Positions 16,870 to 24,691 of a stretch of 64,000 nt of DNA are shown piece by piece. The stretch is taken from the NCBI RefSeq assembly GCF_004342025.1, contig NZ_SLWN01000015.1, positions 1 through 64,000 of the forward strand. The letters are read 5' to 3'. The DNA comes from Kribbella steppae (lineage in GTDB: Bacteria > Actinomycetota > Actinomycetes > Propionibacteriales > Kribbellaceae). The position numbers and the translations under genes were made by a program. Positions within the stretch are counted from its first letter, which is position 1, and each line of letters starts with the position of its first letter. The notes beneath the pieces were generated by a model that was not told the DNA's origin, made no database searches, and saw only the letters and a program-made list of their open reading frames with translations.

Positions 16870-17913
16870 ATGGCTCAGCCATCCGTATCACCCCCTGCTG
16901 CCACGCGCCCTGGCAGCAAGGGCAGCGACTTCGCGCCCCTGCTCCGCGAGATCAAGGCAGCCGGCCTGCTGGAGCGGCGTACGGCGGCCTACGCGATGGC
17001 GATCGGGATCAATGTCGCCCTGATGGCCGCGACCTGGGCCGGGGTCGCGATCCTCGGCAGCTCGTGGTGGGTGCTGTTCCTCGCCATCCCGCTCGGCGTC
17101 CTCACCACCCGGGCCGCGTTCTTCGGCCACGACGCCGGCCACCAGCAGATCGGCGGCTCCCGCAAGCTGCATGACGCGATCGGCCTGGTGCACGGCAACC
17201 TGCTGCTCGGGATGAGCTACGGCTGGTGGAACGACAAGCACAACCGTCACCACGCCAACCCGAACCACACCGACAAGGACCCCGACGTCGGCGAGGGCAT
17301 CCTCGTCTGGACACTCGAGCAGGCCGAGGGCCGCACCGGCCTGCACGGCTGGCTGAGCCGCAACCAGGCGCGCATCTTCTTCCCGCTGCTCACCCTCGAG
17401 GGCTTCAACCTCAAGGTCTCCAGCGTCACCTTCCTGCTCGGCCGCCCGCGCCGTGAGGCCCGGCTGGAGCTCGGCCTGATCGCCGCCCACCTGGTGCTGT
17501 ACTTCGGCGCGCTCTTCCTGATCATGGCGCCGGGCCAGGCGGTGCTGTTCGCCCTGATCCACCACATGGTCTTCGGACTGCACCTGGGCAGCGTGTTCGC
17601 GCCCAACCACAAGGGCATGGAGATGCCCGATGCCGACACCCAGTGGGGTCACCTGGAGAAGCAGGTGCTCACCTCACGCAACGTGAACGGCAGCCTGGTC
17701 ACCGACTGGATGATGGGCGGCCTGAACTACCAGATCGAGCACCACCTCTTCCCGAGCATGCCGCGGGCCAACCTGCGGTTCGCCCAGCCGATCGTCCGGG
17801 GGTACTGCGAACGCATCGGCATGCCGTACGTGAGCACCAGCCTGATCGAGTCGTACCGGATGGGTCTGCAGCACATGCACGAGGTCGGCAGCGAGCTCCG
17901 CGCACAGCAGTAG
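16870..17913 (+). CDS. Membrane fatty-acid desaturase
   Basis: A 347-residue acyl-lipid/acyl-CoA desaturase. All three histidine clusters are present: HDAGHQ (H-x3-H), HNRHH (H-x2-H-H) and QIEHHLFP (H-x2-H-H), with hydrophobic pairs between them. They bind the di-iron centre that inserts a double bond, using oxygen and an external electron donor. ATG 16870 follows GACGAGGACC. The divergent kinase/regulator pair suggests control by membrane fluidity or temperature, as for B. subtilis des. Confidence 0.92.
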   Translation: MAQPSVSPPAATRPGSKGSDFAPLLREIKAAGLLERRTAAYAMAIGINVALMAATWAGVAILGSSWWVLFLAIPLGVLTTRAAFFGHDAGHQQIGGSRKLHDAIGLVHGNLLLGMSYGWWNDKHNRHHANPNHTDKDPDVGEGILVWTLEQAEGRTGLHGWLSRNQARIFFPLLTLEGFNLKVSSVTFLLGRPRREARLELGLIAAHLVLYFGALFLIMAPGQAVLFALIHHMVFGLHLGSVFAPNHKGMEMPDADTQWGHLEKQVLTSRNVNGSLVTDWMMGGLNYQIEHHLFPSMPRANLRFAQPIVRGYCERIGMPYVSTSLIESYRMGLQHMHEVGSELRAQQ

Positions 17914-17914
17914 T

Positions 17915-17940
17915 TCTGGTACGGCGTCCGTCGTACCGGA
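17915..17940 (+). terminator. Hairpin after the desaturase gene
   Basis: TCTGGTACG (17915-17923) and CGTACCGGA (17932-17940) pair over nine positions with one wobble, around an eight-base loop, starting just after the desaturase stop. No T-tract, as is usual in high-GC actinobacteria. Confidence 0.5.
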
Positions 17941-18057
17941 GCAAATGCGGGATTCCCCTAGCTGCTCAGGAAAAAACTTCACGAAGTGCAGCGCCCCGGG
18001 TGATGGATCGGTTACGGTCTCAGCACTCGGGGCCGCCCACCTTGTGAGGAGACCTGC

Positions 18058-19449
18058 ATGACCGAAAGATCCGGCTTGAGTCGTCGCGGCCTGCTCGGCG
18101 CCGTCGCCGGAGTGACCGCCGCCACGGCTCTGCCCGCCGTTCCTGCCTGGGCTGCGGACGACCAGCGGCCCGGTGCGGCGAATCATCCGAACCTCGACAG
18201 GTACGACCGGCAGATCGTGTCCAGCCTGTCGTCGGAGAACGCGCTGCGCCACCTGCAAGTGCTGTCCGAGCACATCGGACCGCGGATCGGCGGCACTCAG
18301 AGTGAGAAGCGGGCGGCCGACTACATCGCCGGCCAGCTCGACAAGTACGGCTACAACACCAAGCTGGAGCCGTTCCCGGTGGCGGACAAGTTCACCGCCC
18401 AGATCGACGACGTCCGCGACATCCTGCCGAACGACCTGTGCTGGCAGGCGGGTGCCGCTCCCGGCGGCAAGCTGGACGTCACCGTCGAAGGACCGGTCCG
18501 GGACGTCGGTCCGGCGACTGCGCCGGTCTGGCCGGCCGACGTCGCCGGGTCGATCGTGATCGCCGATGACACCGCAGCCGCGCGTCCGGCCTTGGTCGCG
18601 GAGGCCGCGGCGCGAGGAGCTGTCGGAGTCATCCTGTTGCCGGCCGACCTGGTGTTCCCGCGCCGGGCGTCCGCGTTCTCACCCGCCGGTCTCACCGATG
18701 CGCCGATCCCGGTGATCGGGGTCGCCCAGGTGCAGAAGCGGCTGATCCGCGAGGCACTCGCGGTGGTGAACTCGCTGCCGCTGCGGATCAGCACCAAGGC
18801 ACACCGTGGACTGATCTCGAACAACGTGATCGGCGAGCGGCGCGGCAAGGGTGGCGCGGACTCGCCGATCGTGGTGGTCTGCGGTCACTACGACTCGGTG
18901 ATCGGTGCACCTGGTGCGAACGACGACGGCTCCGGCACCGTGCTGACGATGGAGCTGGCCCGGGTGTTCAGCCGGATCCCGACGAACGCGACGTTGCGGT
19001 TCGCGCTGTGGGGTTCGGAGGAGCAGGGCCTGATCGGGTCGCGGTACCACGTGGCTCAGTTGGCGCAGGACCAGCGGGACCGGCACGCGGCCGTGTTCCA
19101 GAACGACATGGTGGCAACCAGTTGGGACCCGGCGATCACCTACTGGCTGCTGTCCTTCACCGGTCTGGCGAACACGGCGACGGACGCGGTCCGGGCGGCC
19201 GGCGTGCGGCTCGGGTACGACCCGCAGATGGTCGGCCCGGTCCAGCGCGGCGCGTCGGACCACCAGTCCTTCCAGGAGGTCGGCATCGCGTCGGCCAACT
19301 TCTCCTGGCGGGGTGAGATCTCGCCGGCCTTCCTCGAGCCGCCGTACCACTCGCCCGAGGACACCATCGCGAAGAACGTCAGCCTGGAGCGCCTCCAGGT
19401 CTCGATGGAGCTGATCGGCACCGCGGCGTACGCCGTCGCCCGCAGCTGA
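18058..19449 (+). CDS. Tat-exported M28 family aminopeptidase
   Basis: A 463-residue secreted metallopeptidase. The N-terminus carries a twin-arginine signal, LSRRGLLGAVAGVTA, cleaved near AWA-AD. A PA-like insert spans residues ~120-245. The two-zinc M28 site is visible: CGHYDS (His), NDDGSG (Asp), GSEEQGLIGS (Glu pair), QNDMV (Asp) and SDHQSF (His). It should act outside the cell, releasing N-terminal amino acids. ATG 18058 follows GTGAGGAGACC. Confidence 0.92.
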   Translation: MTERSGLSRRGLLGAVAGVTAATALPAVPAWAADDQRPGAANHPNLDRYDRQIVSSLSSENALRHLQVLSEHIGPRIGGTQSEKRAADYIAGQLDKYGYNTKLEPFPVADKFTAQIDDVRDILPNDLCWQAGAAPGGKLDVTVEGPVRDVGPATAPVWPADVAGSIVIADDTAAARPALVAEAAARGAVGVILLPADLVFPRRASAFSPAGLTDAPIPVIGVAQVQKRLIREALAVVNSLPLRISTKAHRGLISNNVIGERRGKGGADSPIVVVCGHYDSVIGAPGANDDGSGTVLTMELARVFSRIPTNATLRFALWGSEEQGLIGSRYHVAQLAQDQRDRHAAVFQNDMVATSWDPAITYWLLSFTGLANTATDAVRAAGVRLGYDPQMVGPVQRGASDHQSFQEVGIASANFSWRGEISPAFLEPPYHSPEDTIAKNVSLERLQVSMELIGTAAYAVARS

Positions 19450-19528
19450 GGACTGCCCGAGGGGTGGGCCGCCGTACGGTGGTCCACCCCCAGGGTGAGC
19501 TGGCTCATACGGCTAGCCTTGAGGCGCT

Positions 19529-19822
19529 ATGTCGCGCCGGAAACCATCCAAGTGGCAGCGGCCCGTCAGTGAGCGGCCGCTGCTCGGTGGTGCCCAGGCC
19601 CGGGAGGAGCGGTCCGACGGTGAGTGGATCGTCCGCCGTGTGTCCGGCTCCGGCTCGAGCAAGGCCTACCGCTGCCCCGGGTGCGAGCAGCAGATCCCGC
19701 CCGCCACGCCACATGTCGTGGTCTGGCCGGAGAACCCCAGCCTGCTCGCCGCGATCGGCGGCGCCCAGTCCCTCGACGAGCGACGCCACTGGCACTCCGC
19801 CTGCTGGCAGCGCCGTCGGTGA
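19529..19822 (+). CDS. Small zinc-ribbon-like conserved protein
   Basis: A 97-residue protein with a basic N-terminus (MSRRKPSKWQRP) and a CPGC pair followed by HVVVWPEN and RRHWHSACW, giving a C-x2-C...H-x2-C-type metal site. Similar small proteins are widespread in actinobacteria, often misnamed ATP/GTP-binding. Its function is unknown. It ends 11 bases before the alpha/beta hydrolase gene and probably shares its transcript. Confidence 0.75.
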   Translation: MSRRKPSKWQRPVSERPLLGGAQAREERSDGEWIVRRVSGSGSSKAYRCPGCEQQIPPATPHVVVWPENPSLLAAIGGAQSLDERRHWHSACWQRRR

Positions 19823-19832
19823 GAGGTAGTAC

Positions 19833-20597
19833 ATGAAGCTTCCGGTCACGTCGTACGGCGACACTGGTACGCCGGTCGTGGTGATGCACGGCCTGTTCGG
19901 CTCAGGCCGGAACTGGATGACCGCGGCCCGGCGTCTGTCCGGCGAGCACCGCGTGTTCGCCTTCGACCTGCGCAACCACGGCTCGTCGCCGCACACCGAC
20001 ACGATGACCTATCCGGAGATGGCCGACGACGTGCGGGAGACGATCGAGTCGCTCGGCGTCGGGCCGGTCGCCCTGGTCGGTCACTCGATGGGCGGCAAGA
20101 CCGCGATGCTCACGGCACTCAAGTACGCCGAGGTCGTCGAGCGGCTGATCGTGGTCGACGCCGCACCGGTGGCCTATCCCCCGGCCTTCGTCGAGTACGC
20201 GCAGGCGATGCGCACCGCCGACCTGTCCTCAGTCCAGCGTCGCGCCGACGTGGACGCTCAACTGGCCGACGCGGTCCAGTCCCGCGGCACACGCGCCTTC
20301 CTCCTGCAGAACCTGATCCTGGACGACCAAGGCGCCCGCTGGCGCCCGAACCTGCCAGTGATCGAGGCCGCGCTGCCCGCGATCTCCGGCTGGCCGTCTG
20401 TCGAGGGACTCCGGTACGACGGCCCGACCCTCTTCATCTACGGCGGCAAGTCCGACTACGTCCAGCAGGATCATCGCGCCACCATCGCGTCCTACTTCCC
20501 CCAGGTCCAGTACGCCGAGGTCCCCGAGGCCGGCCACTGGGTCCACGCCGAACGCCTCGACGACTTCCTCGCCGTACTGACGCCGTTCCTTCCCTAA
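19833..20597 (+). CDS. Alpha/beta hydrolase (YbfF/ABHD11-like)
   Basis: A 254-residue esterase-type hydrolase. It shows the oxyanion HGLFGSGRNW motif, the nucleophile elbow GHSMGG (Ser), an acid residue in YGGKSDY and the catalytic His in EAGHWVHAE. The FDLRNHGSSPH stretch is typical of the YbfF/ABHD11 esterases. ATG 19833 follows GAGAGGTAGT. Substrate unknown. Its end overlaps the AraC-family gene on the other strand by four bases. Confidence 0.9.
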   Translation: MKLPVTSYGDTGTPVVVMHGLFGSGRNWMTAARRLSGEHRVFAFDLRNHGSSPHTDTMTYPEMADDVRETIESLGVGPVALVGHSMGGKTAMLTALKYAEVVERLIVVDAAPVAYPPAFVEYAQAMRTADLSSVQRRADVDAQLADAVQSRGTRAFLLQNLILDDQGARWRPNLPVIEAALPAISGWPSVEGLRYDGPTLFIYGGKSDYVQQDHRATIASYFPQVQYAEVPEAGHWVHAERLDDFLAVLTPFLP

Positions 20598-21394
20598 CCA
20601 CGGCGGTACGACGTGGGGCTCAACCCGGTGTGTTGGCGGAAGCGGGTGGAGAAGTAGAGCGGGTCGGGGTACCCCACCTCGGCGGCGACGGAGGCGATCG
20701 GGCGGGTGGTGAGCTCGAGAAGGCGGCAGGCGGCGTCGAGCCGACGGCGTTCGACGAACTGCTGCGGGCTGACGCCGAGCTGCTCGCGGAACAGGTGCGC
20801 GAACCGAGACACCGACAGGTTGACCGCCCGGGCCAGCTTGGGGAGGTCGAGTCTGGCCTTGAGGTCCTGGTCGATCAGTTCGATGACGCGCAGCAGACGG
20901 TCGTCGATCCGGACCGCCTTGGGGTTCTGGGTGTCGCACCACAGGAGAGCGGCCTCGAGGGCGTTCGCGCTCAGCTGCTCGCCCTGCGGGAGCACGCTGC
21001 GTTGATGCCGGACGGCGTCGCGCAGGTGGCCGGCGATCCGCGCGGCGGCAGGGCCGGCCGGGCTCAGCTGAAGGATGCCGGGGGCAACTTCCGGCCAGTC
21101 GAGCAAGGGTGACCAGTCCGGCTTCGGGTGGAAGTGCGCGTACAGGAAGTGCCAGCGCTGACCTCGGGTGCCGTAGTCGTGGGGCGTTCCGGGCCGGACG
21201 AGGATGATCGTGCCGGGATCGGCAGCGACGGCTCCGAACCTCCCGCCGCCGTCCAGAGTGTGTGCCAGCAGCCAGTCCGTCGTACCGCGCCGGCGATAGG
21301 TCTCGTACTCCGGTCCTTCGTCGAACTCACCGGTGAGCAGCCGTCGCACCACTGGCGTCGGTGAGTCCGGTGTAGCAGGATCTCGAAGGTTCAC
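20594..21394 (-). CDS. AraC-family transcriptional regulator
   Basis: About 266 residues. The N-terminal cupin-type ligand domain includes PGTIILVRPGTPHDYG; the C-terminal pair of helix-turn-helices is LARAVNLSVSRFAHLFREQLGVSPQQFVERRRLDAACRLL and IASVAAEVGYPDPLYFSTRFRQHTGLSP. The open frame reaches 21454, inside the divergent PhyH gene, so I prefer GTG 21394; a TATCCT -10-like element lies eight bases before it. The divergent dioxygenase gene is the obvious target. Confidence 0.88.
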   Translation of the reverse strand: MNLRDPATPDSPTPVVRRLLTGEFDEGPEYETYRRRGTTDWLLAHTLDGGGRFGAVAADPGTIILVRPGTPHDYGTRGQRWHFLYAHFHPKPDWSPLLDWPEVAPGILQLSPAGPAAARIAGHLRDAVRHQRSVLPQGEQLSANALEAALLWCDTQNPKAVRIDDRLLRVIELIDQDLKARLDLPKLARAVNLSVSRFAHLFREQLGVSPQQFVERRRLDAACRLLELTTRPIASVAAEVGYPDPLYFSTRFRQHTGLSPTSYRRG

Positions 21395-21444
21395 AGCTCG
21401 ATAGGATATCGCTCCACCCCGTCGGCGCCGCCGATCCTGGAACC

Positions 21445-22230
21445 ATGCACGCACTGGCAGAGATCTATCAGCGGGACGGTATCGTCCAGGTCCCGCAACT
21501 CCTCGACGACGCCGAGATCGAACAGCTCAGGTCTGTTTTCATGGACCAGGTCGCCGCCGACCACTCGCTGGCGATCGACGACGGCGTACCGGACGACGAC
21601 CCACTGGCCCGCTTCCCACGGTTCGTGCACCCACATCGCCGGACCGATGTCGAGGCCGGCCGGCTCTCGCTCGAGCTCATGCTGGACAGCCGGATCCTCG
21701 ATGTCGTCACGGCGCTGATCGGTCCTGCTCTGGGCGCCCAGTCGATGTTCTACTTCAAGCCACCGGGTGCACGTGGACAGGCGCTGCACCAGGACAACAC
21801 GTTCCTGCGGGCCGATCCCGAGACCTGCCTGGCGGCCTGGATCGCGGTCGACGACGTGGACGCCGAGAACGGCGGGCTCGCGGTCGTCCCCGGCTCACAC
21901 ACAACCGAGCTCGTCTGCCCCGAACCCGCCGACCTGACCGAGTCCTTCACCAACGCAGAAGTCCCGGTGCCCGATGGCCTGCAGAAGGTCCAGACCCGGA
22001 TGAAGGCCGGCGACGTACTGTTCTTCCACGGCAGCGTCGTCCACGGCTCGCGCCCGAACACCTCAGCCGACCGCTTCCGTCGTTCGCTGATCTTCCACTA
22101 CGTTCCCGAGGCCAGCATCGAGATCGCGGCCTTCTACAACCCGCTCGTGCGGCCCGACCGCCGCTCCACCACGCTGTCCGAAGCCATCGGCGGCGGGCCG
22201 TGCGGTGACTACGCCGCGGCGGAGCCGTAA
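21445..22230 (+). CDS. PhyH family Fe(II)/2-oxoglutarate dioxygenase
   Basis: A 261-residue enzyme. Iron ligands: H-x-D in LHQDNTFL and the distal His in GSVVHGSRPN; the co-substrate Arg is in RFRRSLIFHYV. AWIAVDDVDAENGGLAVVPGSH is a strong family signature. It is divergent from the AraC regulator with only 50 bases between starts, implying AraC control. Unlike the copy at 6828-7610 it has a long C-terminal tail. The substrate is unknown. The last 22 bases overlap the convergent phosphotransferase gene. Confidence 0.88.
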   Translation: MHALAEIYQRDGIVQVPQLLDDAEIEQLRSVFMDQVAADHSLAIDDGVPDDDPLARFPRFVHPHRRTDVEAGRLSLELMLDSRILDVVTALIGPALGAQSMFYFKPPGARGQALHQDNTFLRADPETCLAAWIAVDDVDAENGGLAVVPGSHTTELVCPEPADLTESFTNAEVPVPDGLQKVQTRMKAGDVLFFHGSVVHGSRPNTSADRFRRSLIFHYVPEASIEIAAFYNPLVRPDRRSTTLSEAIGGGPCGDYAAAEP

Positions 22231-23210
22231 GTCTGGACGAGTTCGCGCAGCCAGTGGTCGATGTGCTCCACCCAGGCCGCGCCCTCGATCTCGTCCGCGT
22301 GCTCCAGCAGCCGGTGCCAGGACACCACCCGGTGGATCACATGGAGAGGCTCGGCGACCTCCAGTTCCCTGCGCAGTACGTCGAGCGGCGCCAGGTCCGA
22401 CCACTTCTCCAGGTACGCCGTCACGACCGCATCGTCGACGTCCTCACGCACAGTGGCCAGCGTCGCGAACGGATGCCCCCAGACCGCGTCACCGAAGTCG
22501 AAGAACCGGAACGGACCGGCCGGATCAGGCCTGAAGACGTTCCGCGCATGCAGGTCGTTCTGATCAAGAGCCATCGGTACGACGCCCGGCAGCAACTTCT
22601 CCACCTCGGACACGGCGTCGGCGGCACGTCGTACGCCGGTCAGGGTCTCCGGCCCGGGGCGAAGTGGATGGTCGTCCGCGAGGCCCGTGAACCAGTCGGC
22701 GACACGGTGCACGGCCCCGGACAGGCGGGACGGTGCGAGTGAGGTCAGACCGCTGGCGAGCAACGCGTCCCGGAACGGAACGGTGTCGCGCTGGAGATCG
22801 GCGTACTCGGTGACGAGCCGGTGCCAGTCGGCGTCCTCCTGATCGCCGAGGGTCGGCCCCTGGTCGGCGGTCAGGAGCCAGCCGCGCTCGGGGTCGATCG
22901 CGAGCGGCGTGACGACATGCTGCGGCAGCACCTGCGCCATCGCTCCCACCAGGGCCGCCTCGAAGGCCTGGCCTGGGTTGTTCTCCTTGAACCAGAACAG
23001 CCCGTGGTCGGTCGGATAGCACCAGACGGCCGCCCAGAAGCGGATCTTGTACGGCACCGGGGCGCCGGAGACTGTGGTTCCCACGGCGGCCAACTGTGCT
23101 CGCACCCAGCCATCTGCCTCGGCAAACCAGTCGTCGCCGGTCCAGCGCCGTACCCACTGACCATCGGCATCGGACCGCAACGGCATCGCCTGCGGCGCAC
23201 GTCTCTCCAC
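22209..23210 (-). CDS. Aminoglycoside-phosphotransferase-fold kinase
   Basis: A 333-residue APH/choline-kinase-like protein. The catalytic loop reads ALDQNDLHARNVF (Brenner-type; the usual His before the loop Asp is Gln/Asn here) and the metal Asp is in FFDFGDAVWGHP. The N-lobe is atypical (PVPYKIRFWAAVWCYPTDHGLFWFKEN). Start is GTG 23210 or ATG 23186; neither has a strong ribosome site. The physiological substrate is unknown and resistance should not be assumed. Confidence 0.8.
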   Translation of the reverse strand: MERRAPQAMPLRSDADGQWVRRWTGDDWFAEADGWVRAQLAAVGTTVSGAPVPYKIRFWAAVWCYPTDHGLFWFKENNPGQAFEAALVGAMAQVLPQHVVTPLAIDPERGWLLTADQGPTLGDQEDADWHRLVTEYADLQRDTVPFRDALLASGLTSLAPSRLSGAVHRVADWFTGLADDHPLRPGPETLTGVRRAADAVSEVEKLLPGVVPMALDQNDLHARNVFRPDPAGPFRFFDFGDAVWGHPFATLATVREDVDDAVVTAYLEKWSDLAPLDVLRRELEVAEPLHVIHRVVSWHRLLEHADEIEGAAWVEHIDHWLRELVQTYGSAAA

Positions 23211-23285
23211 ACGCGAGAGCCTAAGTGGTTTTCACCTCACCGGCCTCCGCTTTTGCAGCGTCAGACCTGCCCGGCGGTTTCCAGC

Positions 23286-24335
23286 TCAGCGGTCCAGCGA
23301 CTCCCCCGACGGCGACCGTCCGGAGTGTCCGCCGCCGGTCCCTCGCACCGACGAGGTGGACGACGGCGAGGTGATCGTGTGCGGCGACGCGACTCCCGAG
23401 CCGGAGATGCGCTGCAGATCCATCAGGCGCTGGTCGAGGCGACTCCCGGGTGCCGGCTCACGCGTGTCCGGCTGCGCCGCGGGCCGCTCGACCTGCAGGC
23501 GCATCGAAGCCCGGACCGCTTCATCGACAGCAGGCTCCAGGTCGTCCCGCCGGTGCAGCGGAAGGGCGGTCTCGACGAACCGCTGATGCTCGGCCACTGT
23601 CGGCGGGCGGTTGCGCCCGGCAACGAGCGTCTCCCGGGCCTGCAGCGGACCCGCCATGCTGCCGTCGGCGGTTCGGTGGTTCTCGTACAGCACGTTCCCG
23701 TCGCGATCCACGACGTAGATGTCGTCGACCAGCCCCTGGGACTCGAGGTCGTGGGCGGTGTCCGGGATCCCGCGATAGGCGTGATTGTGGTGCTGGGGCT
23801 TGACCCAGCGGCCGATACCGGTGTCGTCCTTCGCCTGCTGGTACCGGTTGGCCACGCCGAGCGTGCTGTCGGCTTCGTGCGTGGCGACGTAGACGACCGC
23901 GACCCGATAGCCCGCGTCCCGAAAGCCTTGCAGCCAGGCCCTCGCGGCGTCCTCGGACTGCAGCGGAGCGCTGGCGATGACGTCGTACTCGCCGGCTCGC
24001 AGGTGGTCCAGGCAGCGGCCGCGCAGCTCCGGCGGCAGACTGCCGGCGACGACGTCGTTGCCGTTGATGCCGTTGGCCCGCATGATCGCGTCGTAGCGGG
24101 GATGGGCCAGGGAGTCGTCGTCGAAGTCGTACACCGCGGTGCGATCCGCGTCCAGGGCCGCCTGGATGAGCTCCTGCAGCGTTGTCTTGCCCGCGGCCGG
24201 TTGACCACCGATCAGTACGGCGTACGGCCGTTCACCCGGCGCCCGCGACGGTCGCTCCCGGGGCGTGATCTGAGCCAGCCGGCGGGCGATGACCTGGTCG
24301 GACTCGGCCGGGGTCAGGGTGGGGTCGGCGGTCAT
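23286..24335 (-). CDS. Zeta-toxin family kinase
   Basis: A 349-residue protein whose first ~230 residues form a zeta-type P-loop kinase: Walker A GGQPAAGKTT, YDFDDDSLAHPRYDAIM, an APLQSEDAARAWLQGFRDAGYRVAV core and NRYQQAKDDTGIGRWV. Zeta toxins phosphorylate UDP-activated amino sugars and block cell-wall synthesis. A ~110-residue low-complexity C-terminus (SPSSTSSVRGTGGGHSGRSP) is unusual. Its ATG overlaps the stop of the upstream small gene as ATGA, the standard toxin-antitoxin order. Confidence 0.85.
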   Translation of the reverse strand: MTADPTLTPAESDQVIARRLAQITPRERPSRAPGERPYAVLIGGQPAAGKTTLQELIQAALDADRTAVYDFDDDSLAHPRYDAIMRANGINGNDVVAGSLPPELRGRCLDHLRAGEYDVIASAPLQSEDAARAWLQGFRDAGYRVAVVYVATHEADSTLGVANRYQQAKDDTGIGRWVKPQHHNHAYRGIPDTAHDLESQGLVDDIYVVDRDGNVLYENHRTADGSMAGPLQARETLVAGRNRPPTVAEHQRFVETALPLHRRDDLEPAVDEAVRASMRLQVERPAAQPDTREPAPGSRLDQRLMDLQRISGSGVASPHTITSPSSTSSVRGTGGGHSGRSPSGESLDR

Positions 24336-24643
24336 TCGCCGATCTCGGCGCGGAGGCGCTCGAGCAGTTCCGGGTAGGTCCGCAGGACCTCGGCCCGTTC
24401 CTCGGCCGTCATCGTGTCGCGACGGCGGAACTCGTCGTCGTAGAAGGACAGCTTGGCCACCAGGTCGGTCCGCCGACCGGTGTCGGTCTCGCGGCTGACG
24501 AGCGTGTTGTAGCAGGCGGCCACGGTCTGGATCAGGTTCCTGACCCGCTCGCGCTCGATCCGCTCCTCGTCGCTGCGCGGTGCTCCCGGGCGACCGCCGA
24601 GCGCCTCCGTGATGTGTTTCCCCGGCTGCTTGCTGTCCGACAT
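24332..24643 (-). CDS. Probable antitoxin partner of zeta toxin
   Basis: A 103-residue, charged, mostly helical protein (ERIERERVRNLIQTVAACYNTLVSRE ... LSFYDDEFRRRDTMTAEERAEVLRTYPELLERLRAEIGE). It does not obviously match epsilon antitoxin, but size, charge, order and the four-base ATGA overlap with the zeta gene support an antitoxin role. ATG 24643 follows GAGGGAG. It lies 48 bases after the dehydrogenase gene on the same strand, so read-through is possible. Confidence 0.65.
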   Translation of the reverse strand: MSDSKQPGKHITEALGGRPGAPRSDEERIERERVRNLIQTVAACYNTLVSRETDTGRRTDLVAKLSFYDDEFRRRDTMTAEERAEVLRTYPELLERLRAEIGE

Positions 24644-24691
24644 CGTCGGCTCCCTCCGCACACAGTGACGAGGGCCCAAACTACCGCGATC

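Noticed and set aside
22209..23210. Calling the phosphotransferase an aminoglycoside-resistance gene
   Set aside because: The catalytic loop and N-lobe differ from resistance enzymes and context gives no support.
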